Shown here: piece after piece, positions 44,695 to 53,371 of the stretch | Layout: each line of letters opens with the position of its first letter | Position numbering within the stretch: position 1 is the stretch's first letter | Source of the DNA: Actinophytocola algeriensis | GTDB taxonomy: Bacteria; Actinomycetota; Actinomycetes; Mycobacteriales; Pseudonocardiaceae | NCBI RefSeq assembly: GCF_014203735.1 | Contig: NZ_JACHJQ010000004.1 | Coordinates: 558,001 to 622,000 of the forward strand | Length of the DNA stretch: 64,000 nucleotides | Direction of reading: 5' to 3' | The notes under the pieces: model-generated | The model's database searches: none | What the model was told of the DNA's origin: nothing | The model's input: only the letters and a program-made list of their open reading frames with translations | Program-made: the position numbers and the translations under genes

Positions 44695-45668
44695 CGTGGG
44701 ACCACCCGCGCGGGTACGGGCCGCTCGACGAGCTGGCCCGCCGCGAGGGCGGGGTGGCGTGGGCGCGGCAGCCCCTGGAGGGCTTCGAGTCGACGCCGAT
44801 CGCCGAGCTGGCGGCGGAGTACGACCTGCTCGTCATCGACCACCCCGGTCTTGGCGACGCGGCCGGTTCGCTGGTGCCGATGGAGGACCTGCTCGGCTCC
44901 GCCGAGCTGGCGGCGTGGCGGGCCGGGACGATCGGCGCCAGCTACGACTCGTACGTCCTGGGTGGACGGACGTGGGCGCTGCCGATCGACGCGGCGGCGC
45001 AGGTGTCGGCGGCGACGTTCGCCGACCAGCCGAGGACGTGGGACGAGGTGCTCGCGTTCGACGGCCCGGTGACGCCGTGCCTCGGCGGGCCGCACGCGCT
45101 GCTGATGTTCTTCTCGCTGTGCCTGGCGTTCGGCGCGGAGCCGTTCACCGACGCCGAGGTGGGTGAACGGGCCGTCGAGGTGATGACCGAGCTGCTCGCG
45201 CGCGCGGACACGGATCTGTGGCAGCGCAACCCGATCGGGATCCTGACCGCGATGTCGTCGGGCGGGCCCCGGTACTGCCCACTGGTGTACGGCTATGTGG
45301 GCTACCCAACACTGTCCTATTCGGACGCGCCGGCCGGACCCGCCGGAATCGGCAGCGTCCTCGGCGGTACCGGGATCGCGGTGTCCCGCAAGGCGGACCC
45401 GGATGCGGCGCGCGCGGTGGTGCGCAGGCTCATCGCACCGGACGTGCAGTGCGACCTGTTCCCGGCACACGGTGGCCAGCCCGCTGACCGCCGCACGTCG
45501 ATGTCCACGTTCGACACGCTGGAGCGGGCGTGGGTGCGGCCGAGGGACCCCGGCTACATCCGGTTCCAGACCGAGGGGTCGCGGCTGCTGCGCGACGGCG
45601 TGGCCGCCCGCGATCCCCGAACACACGTCAGGTTGTTCAGCCGCTACCAGGAATGGAGGCACGCGTGA
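44682..45668 (+). CDS. Solute-binding-protein-like protein lacking a signal peptide
   Basis: 328 residues. The fold signature is that of ABC sugar-binding proteins (YDLLVIDHPGLGDAAGSLVPMEDLL, SYVLGGRTWALPIDAAAQV, GIGSVLGGTGIAVSRKADPDAARAVVRRL). But the protein starts at MQGLTWDHPRG with no signal peptide or lipobox, so it should stay in the cytoplasm. GTG 44682 overlaps the CoA-transferase stop by 13 bases and there is no room for a hidden signal. The next gene starts by GTGA overlap. It may bind a pathway intermediate or act as an enzyme subunit; function not established. Confidence 0.82.
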   Translation: MQGLTWDHPRGYGPLDELARREGGVAWARQPLEGFESTPIAELAAEYDLLVIDHPGLGDAAGSLVPMEDLLGSAELAAWRAGTIGASYDSYVLGGRTWALPIDAAAQVSAATFADQPRTWDEVLAFDGPVTPCLGGPHALLMFFSLCLAFGAEPFTDAEVGERAVEVMTELLARADTDLWQRNPIGILTAMSSGGPRYCPLVYGYVGYPTLSYSDAPAGPAGIGSVLGGTGIAVSRKADPDAARAVVRRLIAPDVQCDLFPAHGGQPADRRTSMSTFDTLERAWVRPRDPGYIRFQTEGSRLLRDGVAARDPRTHVRLFSRYQEWRHA

Positions 45669-46381
45669 CCACAGCACTGGTCACCGGGGCAGGTGGCGCG
45701 CTGGGCCGAGCCACGGTGCTTCGCCTCGCTTCACGCGGCGATGTCGTCGCGGCTCTGGACATCGACGCCGCCGCGCTGGACGAGACCGTCCGGCTGGCGA
45801 GCGGGGAGGTGCGGCCGCTGGTCGTCGACCTCCGCGACGCCGACGCGCTGCGCACCGCGATCGCCGGCCTCGGCACGGTCGACGTGCTGGTCAACAACGC
45901 CGCGATCTACCCGGCCCGCCCGTTCCTCGACGTGGCGCTGGCCGAGTACGACGCCGTGCACGCCGTGAACCAGCGCGCCTACTGGGTGGCGGCGCAGGCG
46001 GTGGTGCCGGGCATGATCGCGGCGGGTGGCGGCGCCATCGTGAACGTCGCGTCGATCACCACGCACGGCGGCTGGCCGGACCTCGCCGCGTACGTCGCGA
46101 CGAAGGGCGCCGCGGCCGCGCTCACGAGGGCGCTCGCCCGCGAGCTGGGCCCGCACGAGATCCGGGTGAACTGCGTGTCCCCTGGCGCGTTCCCGACCGC
46201 GGCGGAGGAGATCCACGACGATCCCGAGGCGTACCAGGCGTTCGTGCTGGAACGCCAGGCGCTGAAGCGGCGCGGCAGACCGGACGAGCTGGCGGCGGTG
46301 GTGGCGTTCCTGACGGGACGGGAGTCGTCGTTCGTGACAGGGCAGACGATCGAGGTCAACGGTGGCTGGGTGATGACATGA
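45665..46381 (+). CDS. Short-chain dehydrogenase/reductase
   Basis: 238 residues, classical SDR. Cofactor motif TGAGGALG (7-14), NNAA, catalytic serine in NVASITTHGG, and YxxxK as YVATK. The acidic residue at the end of strand 2 (LDID) favours NAD(H). GTG 45665 overlaps the previous stop (GTGA). Likely oxidises a hydroxyl group on the sugar-derived intermediate of this operon. Confidence 0.92.
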   Translation: MTTALVTGAGGALGRATVLRLASRGDVVAALDIDAAALDETVRLASGEVRPLVVDLRDADALRTAIAGLGTVDVLVNNAAIYPARPFLDVALAEYDAVHAVNQRAYWVAAQAVVPGMIAAGGGAIVNVASITTHGGWPDLAAYVATKGAAAALTRALARELGPHEIRVNCVSPGAFPTAAEEIHDDPEAYQAFVLERQALKRRGRPDELAAVVAFLTGRESSFVTGQTIEVNGGWVMT

Positions 46382-47418
46382 CAGACCTGTATGGACAGAC
46401 CTACGGTGCGCGGGAGCTGGCGGCGCGGGGTGGCGCGGGCGGGGTGCGCCTGGTGACGCTGTCGGACGGCGTGGAACGCGGGGTGCGCGCGCTGGAGTTC
46501 AGCACGGGCACCGGCCTGCGGTTCGAGGTGCTGGTCGACCGCGCGATGGACATCGGTGCCGCGGAACACCGCGGCCGCGCGTTCGGCTGGCGCTCACCGA
46601 CCGGCTTCCGCCATCCGGGCCTGCACGAACACGCGGACGAGGACGGCCTGTCGTGGCTGCGGTCGTTCTCGGGCCTCGTGGTGACGGGTGGCCTGGACCA
46701 CACGCTGTTCGGCGACTCGGTGGACGCGTCCGGTTATCGCTACCCGCCGCGTGCTTCCGTCCAGCACGGCCTGCACGGCCGGGTGTCGAACATCCCCGCA
46801 CGCCTGTCAGGTTACGGCTCCACCTGGGACGGTGACCGCTGCGTGCTGTGGGCCGAGGGCGAGATCCGTCAGGCGGCGGTGTTCGCGGAGAACCTGACAC
46901 TCGTCCGGCGCATCGAGGCGGACCTGGGCGGCAACGAGATCAGGCTCATCGACACGGTGCACAACCCGGCGTTCGAGCCGATGCCGCACATGTTCCTGTA
47001 CCACATCAACCTGGGCTGGCCGCTGCTCGACGAGGGTGCGCGCTTCGACGCCCCGGTCGAGGAAACCCTGTGGCGGTCGGACAGCGTTGACGAGCAGGGC
47101 GTCGACAACGTGGTGCTGCCGGCCCCGATCCCGGGTTTCGTGGAACAGGTCTACGCACACAGGTTGACAGCGGGCAGGGCCGCGGTGGTCAACGAGCGCC
47201 TGGGCATGGCGGTGAGCGTGCACTGGTCCCTCGAGGAGTTCCCGCACTTCTTCGAGTGGCTCAACCTGCGCGCGGGCAACTACGCGATCGGCCTGGAACC
47301 GTCGACCCACCACGTGACAGGCGACAGGGCCGCCCGCGACAACGGCACGATGACGTGGCTGGAGCCGGGGGAGACCCGCACGTACCGGACCGCGTTCCGC
47401 GTCGAGGACCTGCCCTGA
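46378..47418 (+). CDS. DUF4432 / aldose-1-epimerase-like protein
   Basis: 346 residues, beta-sandwich galactose-mutarotase superfamily. Markers: FEVLVDRAMDIGAAEHRGRAFGWRSPTGFRHPG, HGLHGRVSNIPA, MPHMFLYHINLGWPLLDEGARF and the C-terminal WLNLRAGNYAIGLEPSTHHVTG. Probably interconverts sugar anomers or epimers. ATG 46378 overlaps the SDR stop (ATGA). Last gene of the crotonase operon and the clearest sign that this CoA-using operon still handles a sugar. Confidence 0.88.
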   Translation: MTDLYGQTYGARELAARGGAGGVRLVTLSDGVERGVRALEFSTGTGLRFEVLVDRAMDIGAAEHRGRAFGWRSPTGFRHPGLHEHADEDGLSWLRSFSGLVVTGGLDHTLFGDSVDASGYRYPPRASVQHGLHGRVSNIPARLSGYGSTWDGDRCVLWAEGEIRQAAVFAENLTLVRRIEADLGGNEIRLIDTVHNPAFEPMPHMFLYHINLGWPLLDEGARFDAPVEETLWRSDSVDEQGVDNVVLPAPIPGFVEQVYAHRLTAGRAAVVNERLGMAVSVHWSLEEFPHFFEWLNLRAGNYAIGLEPSTHHVTGDRAARDNGTMTWLEPGETRTYRTAFRVEDLP

Positions 47419-47527
47419 ACTACGCGGACGCACACCAGCCCGGCCCGCACCCGACGCGACCGAACAACGCCCCCGCCACCCCGGAGACCTGCCCGTCCGG
47501 CGGGGGGACCCAAACCCAGGTCGAGCG

Positions 47528-48340
47528 TCAGGACGGGATCAGGGTCGCCGTGCCGGAGACCGTGATCCGGGCGTCGTCCGGCGACGTGCGAACGGTCAGT
47601 TCGCTGCGGCGCCCCATGTCCTCGCCCTGGATGATCGTGAACTCCGCAGGAGCGCGGTCCAGCGCACGCAGGTAGCCGCCGAACGCCGCCGCGGCCGCGC
47701 CCGTCGCCGGGTCCTCCACGACGCCACCCGGCGGGAACGGGTCCCTGGCGTGGAACTCCCGCTCACCGGCACGCCAGAACAGGTGCACCGTCGTCCACCC
47801 GGCCTGTGCCATCAACGTCTGCAGTGCCGGGAAGTCGTAGTCCAGCTCCGCCAGCCGGTCGCGGCTCCGCGCCGCCAGCACCAGGTGGTCGTTCCCCGCG
47901 AACGCGACGTGCGCTGGCCACGACGGGTCGACGTCAGCAGGCGACCAGCGCAACGCGGACAACGCGCCCGCGAGTTCGGTGGGCGAGGCGGGCCGGGACC
48001 TGGTCGGGACGCTCGTCAGGCTCGCCGTCCGGCCTTCCGTCCGAACCGGAATCTCGCCCGCCTGCGTGTCGAAGACCAACTCGCCCTGGCCGTCGCGGTC
48101 GGCCAGGGCCACCGCCGTCGCGATCGTGGCGTGGCCGCAGAACGGGACCTCCGCCAGCGGGCTGAAGTAGCGGACCGCGTAGCGCGGGCCGGTTCCGGTG
48201 ACGAACGCTGTTTCCGAATAGCCCACCTCCGCGGCGATGCGTTGCATCTCGGCGTCGGGCAGCCCGGCGGCGTCGAGTACGACTCCCGCCGGGTTGCCCG
48301 TCGTCGGATCCGTGGTGAAGGCGGCATAGCGAAGGACCAT
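47528..48340 (-). CDS. PhzF-family isomerase
   Basis: 270 residues, diaminopimelate-epimerase fold. Catalytic glutamate E43 in YSETAFV, FCGHATIA and EDPATGAAAAAFGGYL match PhzF-like isomerases, a broad group beyond phenazine synthesis. ATG 48340 lies 14 bases after the aldehyde dehydrogenase stop, so the two are probably co-transcribed. No phenazine genes are present, so the substrate is unknown. Confidence 0.92.
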   Translation of the reverse strand: MVLRYAAFTTDPTTGNPAGVVLDAAGLPDAEMQRIAAEVGYSETAFVTGTGPRYAVRYFSPLAEVPFCGHATIATAVALADRDGQGELVFDTQAGEIPVRTEGRTASLTSVPTRSRPASPTELAGALSALRWSPADVDPSWPAHVAFAGNDHLVLAARSRDRLAELDYDFPALQTLMAQAGWTTVHLFWRAGEREFHARDPFPPGGVVEDPATGAAAAAFGGYLRALDRAPAEFTIIQGEDMGRRSELTVRTSPDDARITVSGTATLIPS

Positions 48341-48354
48341 GCCGCCATTGTGCG

Positions 48355-49818
48355 TCAGTACGGGAACTGGGCGCGGCCCCGGTGGATCGAGATCCACTTC
48401 AGCGTCGTGAACTCGTCCAGGCTCCAGTCACCGTTCATGCGGCCGAGACCGGACTGCTTCTCGCCGCCGAAGGGGACGATCGGCTCGTCGGCGATGGTCG
48501 AGTCGTTGATGTGGACCATGCCGGTGTGGATGCGTTTCGCCAGCTCCACGCCCTTGTCGAGGTTGCGGGTGTGGATGGCGCCCGACAGGCCGAAGCGGGT
48601 GTCGTTCGCGATGTCCACCGCCTCGTCCTCGGTGTCGAACGGCACCAGGCACACCACCGGACCGAACAGCTCCTCCTGCATCACCGACATCTCCGGGGTG
48701 ACGTCGGTCAGCACCGTCGGGTGGAACAGGGTGCCGTTGGCCGGATCGAGGACTCCGCCGCGCAGCAGCGGCCGCGCACCGTCGGCGATGCCCCGTTCCA
48801 CCTGCTCGGCCAGCCGGTCGGCCTGCCGCTGGTTGATGAGCGGACCGAGGATGGTGTCCGGGTCGCGGGGGTCGCCGACCGGGAGCGACTGGGCCTTCGC
48901 GACGTAGCGGGACGCGAACTCGTCGAACACGTCGCGGTGCACGAGGACCCGGTTGGCCGACATGCACACCTGGCCCTGGTGCGTGAAGCGGCTGAACACG
49001 GCCGCGTTCACCGCCACCTCGAGGTCCGCGTCCGGCAGGACGATCAGCGCGCTGTTGCCGCCCAGTTCCAGGATCGGCTTCTTGAAGTTGCGGACCGCCA
49101 CCTCCGCGACGTGCCTGCCCACCGCGGCCGAGCCGGTGAACGAGATGACGCGTGGCACCGGGTGCTCGACGAACGCGTCACCGATCGCGGGGATCTCGGT
49201 GATCACGACGTTCAGCAGGCCGGCGGGCAGGCCCGCGGCCTCGAAGACCTCGGCGATGAGCGTGCCGCCGACGATCGGGGTGTCCTCGTGCGGTTTGAGC
49301 ACGACACCGTTGCCCGCCCCGAGCGCGGGCGCGACGGATTTCATGCCGAGGAAGAACGGGAAGTTGAAGGGGCTGATGACCCCGACGACACCGACCGGTT
49401 CCCGGTAGACCCGGTTCTCCTTGTCGTCAGTGGGGGACGGCAGGATCCGTCCGTCCATGCGCAGCGGAAATGTCGCGGCCTCCTTGAGCATGTCGATGAC
49501 GAGGCCGATCTCGAAGTGTGCCTTCAGTCGTGTGCCACCCAGTTCGTCGATGATGATGTCGACGATCTGGTCGGTGTGGTCCTCCACGTAGCGGACCGCC
49601 CGCTCGAACACAGCCCGCTTGGCATAGGGGTTGACCCTGTCCCACTCGGACTTGGCGCGCTCCGCGGCCCGGTAGGCCTCGTCGACGTCCTCGACGCTCG
49701 CGCAGTTGAACTCCGCGATCGTCGAGCCGTCGAACGGGTTGCGGTCCACCAGAACCTTGTCCATCGAACCGGTGCGCCATTCCCCGGCGATGAATTGGTC
49801 GCTTCGCATACGCATCAT
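48355..49818 (-). CDS. Aldehyde dehydrogenase (benzaldehyde/vanillin-dehydrogenase-like)
   Basis: 487 residues, NAD(P)-dependent. Catalytic E251 in ELGGN and C285 in GQVCMSANR; FTGSAAVGRHVAE is the cofactor turn. The sequence pattern resembles aromatic-aldehyde dehydrogenases, an uncertain sub-assignment. Three possible starts (ATG 49818, 49815, 49809) follow one GGGAG site; 49818 is very close to it, so 49815 or 49809 may be the true start. An AT-rich 145-bp upstream region probably holds its promoter. Upstream of and coupled to the PhzF gene. Confidence 0.94.
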   Translation of the reverse strand: MMRMRSDQFIAGEWRTGSMDKVLVDRNPFDGSTIAEFNCASVEDVDEAYRAAERAKSEWDRVNPYAKRAVFERAVRYVEDHTDQIVDIIIDELGGTRLKAHFEIGLVIDMLKEAATFPLRMDGRILPSPTDDKENRVYREPVGVVGVISPFNFPFFLGMKSVAPALGAGNGVVLKPHEDTPIVGGTLIAEVFEAAGLPAGLLNVVITEIPAIGDAFVEHPVPRVISFTGSAAVGRHVAEVAVRNFKKPILELGGNSALIVLPDADLEVAVNAAVFSRFTHQGQVCMSANRVLVHRDVFDEFASRYVAKAQSLPVGDPRDPDTILGPLINQRQADRLAEQVERGIADGARPLLRGGVLDPANGTLFHPTVLTDVTPEMSVMQEELFGPVVCLVPFDTEDEAVDIANDTRFGLSGAIHTRNLDKGVELAKRIHTGMVHINDSTIADEPIVPFGGEKQSGLGRMNGDWSLDEFTTLKWISIHRGRAQFPY

Positions 49819-49964
49819 GCTCCCGTCACGTTTTGCCCCAGGCCTACAAATGGTGTGGGTTCGTAACCTATTGGTGGCGGGATCGAGTCACAAAAGAGGG
49901 GTGGGCGGTAACTGTCAGTAGATCAGGTCAATTGCCGCGCCCATTACCACATTATTGCCACTCA

Positions 49965-50705
49965 TTAGACGCGATTCGGATCGGAACCTGCCGAATGCAA
50001 CCAGCGGTCCGCCGCTTTCGCGGCGCGCTTGAGCGCCGAGCGTTCACCGAGGTAGTCGCCTGCCATCCCGACGACGGGCAGCATGCCCAGCGCGCGGTGG
50101 TAGAACCGGCCGTGCGGGCGCTTCCCCAGCTCGTCCTGCACTGCGAGCAGGAGCCTACCCTGCCGCCACAGCCACTTCGCGGCGGACTTCAGCCCGATCT
50201 TGCGGCCCGCTGGCGGCTCGGGTGCGAGTTCGGGGTCGTCCGCGCCCGAACCGGCGGCGACGGCCGGATCCAGATCGCGTTCGAACAGCACCGCGGCCAG
50301 CAGCCGCACGCGGGTCTCCCGGTCCTCGACGCCGTGCTCACCGGCGATGGCGCACAGCAGCAGGCCCTGCCCGGCCGCGCCGAGCACGTCCTGCAGCGGC
50401 AGCCGGTCGCCGAGCGCGCCCGCGAGCCCGGTGACGGACGCGGCGAGCGCGGTCAGCTTGCCGACCCGGCTCACCCACCAGTGCGCCCGTTCCTCGACGG
50501 TCATGCGCGCCCACGACGCGGAGCCGGGCCACCGCACCTCCGACAGCCGGTGCCGCACCTTGCGCAGCAGGTTCTGGTCGACCTCGGTGTCGTCGGGGGC
50601 CACGTCCGCGTCGATGTCCCGCAGCCGTGGCAGCACGGGCTCGCAGCCACGGACGAACGTCCGCAGCACGGACGCGATGCGCTCATCGGTGATGGGGTCG
50701 GCCAC
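49965..50705 (-). CDS. Hypothetical protein (246 aa)
   Basis: Starts at GTG 50705 (MADPITDERIASVLRTF). Mostly helical, with a moderately hydrophobic stretch (KLTALAASVTGLAGALG, DVLGAAGQGLLLCAIAG) and a C-terminal hydrophobic segment (ALGMLPVVGMAGDYLG), suggesting membrane association. Basic C-terminus (RSALKRAAKAADRWLH). Family not recognised. Alone on its strand, divergent from the TNT-domain gene. Confidence 0.8.
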   Translation of the reverse strand: MADPITDERIASVLRTFVRGCEPVLPRLRDIDADVAPDDTEVDQNLLRKVRHRLSEVRWPGSASWARMTVEERAHWWVSRVGKLTALAASVTGLAGALGDRLPLQDVLGAAGQGLLLCAIAGEHGVEDRETRVRLLAAVLFERDLDPAVAAGSGADDPELAPEPPAGRKIGLKSAAKWLWRQGRLLLAVQDELGKRPHGRFYHRALGMLPVVGMAGDYLGERSALKRAAKAADRWLHSAGSDPNRV

Positions 50706-50823
50706 GAGGACTGTGTACCCCGGTTCGCCTGCGTGACACCATTCGCCGCACCGGTCCAATTCCGTCCTCGATCGGGTGGCTCCTGTTCCGCCACGGCCTG
50801 GTCACCTGGCAGCGTCGGGGGAC

Positions 50824-51465
50824 ATGAGACGGATCGCCGCGCTGGTCGCGGGCTTGCTGTTGGTGACCTTCGTCCTCGCGCCGCCCGCACAGGCGGCCCC
50901 TTCCTCGCTCACGGACTGCTCGGTCGAGCTGTACGCCGGGGACGCCCGCCTCGGCCCGGCGGAACTGCCGAGGCTCGGAGACGTCGGCGTGCAGCTGCTC
51001 GGGTACAGCCGCACCGGATACCGCCCCGCCGACGTGTTCCTGGACCGCTTCTACGACGAGGCCGCGGGCAGCTGGCGCTACCCACCCGACGACGGCTACG
51101 CGAGCGGACTCGACGGTGAGCCGGTGAAGTGGGAGCAGACCCTGCCCGCCGGCAGGCTGATCGACCGCTACGGCAGCGAGTACGGCGGGTTCCTCGCCCC
51201 GGCCGGGCTGCCGTACACCACGCGGTCGATCCCGCCGTCCAACCTCGTCGGCGACCCGGCCGCGGGCTGCAACTACTACCGCTACCAGGTGCTCCGGCCG
51301 TTCGACGTGTTGGCCGGGCCGATCGCGCCGTGGTTCTTCCAGACCGGCGGCGGGCTGCAGTTCCAGCTGTCGGGCGCGCTCGTGCCCGGCGCGCCGGAGC
51401 GGCTGAACGTGCTGTGGCTGCTGGACAACGGCTATCTGGGCCGGGTGGTGTCGCCGTCCACGTAG
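50824..51465 (+). CDS. Secreted TNT-domain protein (NAD+ glycohydrolase-like)
   Basis: 213 residues. Sec signal MRRIAALVAGLLLVTFVLAPPAQA. The mature part contains the tuberculosis-necrotizing-toxin (TNT) domain: AGRLIDRYGSEYGGFLAPAGLPY (about 110-131), YYRYQVLRPFDVLAGPIAPWFFQTGGGLQFQL (about 151-182). Conserved arginine R115 and glutamine Q179 sit where the NAD-binding and catalytic residues lie in TNT of CpnT. It probably hydrolyses NAD+ outside the cell or as a toxin. ATG 50824 follows GGGGG. No ESX genes or obvious immunity-factor gene sit beside it; the neighbouring 246-aa protein is untested. Confidence 0.85.
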   Translation: MRRIAALVAGLLLVTFVLAPPAQAAPSSLTDCSVELYAGDARLGPAELPRLGDVGVQLLGYSRTGYRPADVFLDRFYDEAAGSWRYPPDDGYASGLDGEPVKWEQTLPAGRLIDRYGSEYGGFLAPAGLPYTTRSIPPSNLVGDPAAGCNYYRYQVLRPFDVLAGPIAPWFFQTGGGLQFQLSGALVPGAPERLNVLWLLDNGYLGRVVSPST

Positions 51466-51830
51466 ACCCAGCGGCCGCCGGTTCTCGTGAACCGGCTCAC
51501 CTCGTGGAGGACCCCGGCGTGCGTGGAATGCCGGTAGTGCGCGCGGAACTCGACGGTGCCCTCGGCGTGCAGCAGTCCGCCACCGGTGGTGCCGAGGATC
51601 TCCAGCCGCGTCCACTGCTGGGCCGGGTCGATGGTGAGGGTGCGCGGCCGCGTGTCCGGGTGCCAGCTGTCCAGCAGGTACGCGGCGTTGCCGGTGGCGA
51701 AGGCGCTGTAGCGGGACCGCATCAGTGCCTCCGCGGTCGGTGCGGTCGCGGCGTCGGAGTGCACGCGGCCGCAGCATTCGTCGTAGGGGAGGGGTGTCCC
51801 GCACGGGCACCGGTTCGTCGGTTTGGGCAC
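51432..51830 (-). CDS. YchJ-family protein with SEC-C-like zinc motif
   Basis: 132 residues. N-terminal CPCGTPLPYDECCGR is a SEC-C-type zinc-binding motif. The rest matches the UPF0225/YchJ domain (ALMRSRYSAFATGNAAYLLDSWHPDTRP, VEFRAHYR). An NTF2-like small protein of unknown function. GTG 51830; overlaps the end of the TNT gene by 34 bases, convergent. Confidence 0.9.
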   Translation of the reverse strand: MPKPTNRCPCGTPLPYDECCGRVHSDAATAPTAEALMRSRYSAFATGNAAYLLDSWHPDTRPRTLTIDPAQQWTRLEILGTTGGGLLHAEGTVEFRAHYRHSTHAGVLHEVSRFTRTGGRWVYVDGDTTRPR

Positions 51831-51885
51831 CCGTCCATTCTCGTACGTCCCACTATCGGGTGAGGCACACCGGGTTACGCGTGTT

Positions 51886-52926
51886 TCACGCCGCGGCCGG
51901 GATACCGAGCAGCTGCCGGATCTCCCGGACCGCGGTGCGCCCGGCCCGGTTGGCGCCAACGGTGCTGGCCGACGGGCCGTAGCCCACCAGGTGCAGGCGC
52001 GGCTCCGCGGCCACCCGTGTGCCGTCCATGACGATGCCGCCGCCCGGACCGCGCAGGCCAAGCGGCGCGAGGTGTTCGAGGGCGGCGCGCCAGCCCGTGC
52101 ACCAGAGGATCACGTCGACGTCGAGGGTCGAACCGTCCTCCCACGCCACCCCGCCCGGCACCAGGCGGTCGAACACGGGACGGCGTTTCAGCAGGCCTTT
52201 CGCCTGTGCCGCCACGATCTCCGGGGTCAGCGACAGCTCGGTCGCGGCGACCACGCTCTCCGGCGGCAGCCCGGCCCGGACGCGCTCGTCGACGTGGGCG
52301 ATGATCTTCCGGCCGTACTCGTGGGTGAACGGCCCGGTGCGGAACTCCGGCTGCCTGCGGGTGACCCAGAACGTCTCGGCGACCTCCGCGAGCTCCAGCT
52401 GCAGCTGCACCGAGGACGTGCCACCGCCGACGACCAGCACCCGCTTGCCCGCGAACTCGGCCGGACCGCGGTAGTCGGCGGTGTGGAGCTGGCGGCCGTC
52501 GAACCTGCCGGGGTAGTGCGGCCAGAACGGGCGGGTCCAGGTGCCGGTCGCGTTGATCACCGCACGGGCCGCCCAGTCACCGGCCGACGTCTCGACACCG
52601 AGCCGTTCACCGAGGTCGCGGACCGAGGACACGGCGACGGGGCGCCGCACGTCGAGGCCGAACTCCCGTTCGTAGGCGGCGAAGTACGCGGGCACGGCGG
52701 TCGCGGCCCGCTCCCGGGGGTCGGGCGGGGTGAACGACATGCCGGGGAGGTCGAAGATGCCGTGCACGGTCGCCATCCGCAGCGACGGCCACCGGTGCTG
52801 CCACGCGCCACCGGGTGCGGGGTTCGCGTCCAGCACGACGAAGTCCGCCCCGGCGCGGCGCAGGAAGTACGCGCTGGACAGCCCGGCCTGCCCGGCTCCG
52901 ATCACGACGACGTCGACATCCCACAT
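51886..52926 (-). CDS. Flavin-dependent monooxygenase/oxidoreductase (FMO-like)
   Basis: 346 residues. FAD site VIGAGQAGLSSAYFL (8-22), NADPH-binding site VVGGGTSSVQLQLEL (about 165-179), and the ATGTWTRPFWPHYPG and CTGWR segments of flavin monooxygenases. Likely oxygenates or oxidises a small molecule; substrate unknown. ATG 52926 is used; GTG 52935 is also possible. A much longer upstream frame reads through the intergenic region and lacks domain content. Confidence 0.9.
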   Translation of the reverse strand: MWDVDVVVIGAGQAGLSSAYFLRRAGADFVVLDANPAPGGAWQHRWPSLRMATVHGIFDLPGMSFTPPDPRERAATAVPAYFAAYEREFGLDVRRPVAVSSVRDLGERLGVETSAGDWAARAVINATGTWTRPFWPHYPGRFDGRQLHTADYRGPAEFAGKRVLVVGGGTSSVQLQLELAEVAETFWVTRRQPEFRTGPFTHEYGRKIIAHVDERVRAGLPPESVVAATELSLTPEIVAAQAKGLLKRRPVFDRLVPGGVAWEDGSTLDVDVILWCTGWRAALEHLAPLGLRGPGGGIVMDGTRVAAEPRLHLVGYGPSASTVGANRAGRTAVREIRQLLGIPAAA

Positions 52927-53198
52927 GCCACGCACAACATCGGCGGAGGCCGGGACATTTCGCGGCGGGGGCAGGATCACCCCCGGCGCCGGGGGTGCGG
53001 TCACGCATCGCGTCCGCGCACGTCCGGTCGACCTCCGGTCACGCGTGCGGCGCGCCCTCCGCGCACTGTCTCCGCGCGACCACACGGTTGCGCAGAGTGG
53101 ACCGCACGTATCCCACAGCTCGCAACCGCACACGGTGCATTGTGGTCGAGTAGGGTGCGCATTTGCGGGCGGTACAACGGAAACGACGGGATCACCCC

Positions 53199-53336
53199 AT
53201 GGTCGCACTGGCCATCACGATCGGTGCCGCGGTACTGATCGTGCTCGTGGTCGCGGCCGTCCGTGCGCTCCGGCGGGCCGCCCGCAAGATCGACGACATC
53301 CTCCGCGAGGAACTGGATCCCCCTGACGAGGGCTGA
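53199..53336 (+). CDS. Small single-helix membrane protein (45 aa)
   Basis: Reads MVALAITIGAAVLIVLVVAA then RALRRAARKIDDILREELDPPDEG. One N-terminal transmembrane helix, a basic stop-transfer stretch and an acidic amphipathic tail, the design of a bacterial small membrane regulator. Normal codon bias. Ends 35 bases before gnd. No family recognised; ribosome site weak. Confidence 0.6.
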   Translation: MVALAITIGAAVLIVLVVAAVRALRRAARKIDDILREELDPPDEG

Positions 53337-53371
53337 TGCGTCACGGAGCGTCCTCAGGCAGAGTGTGCACC

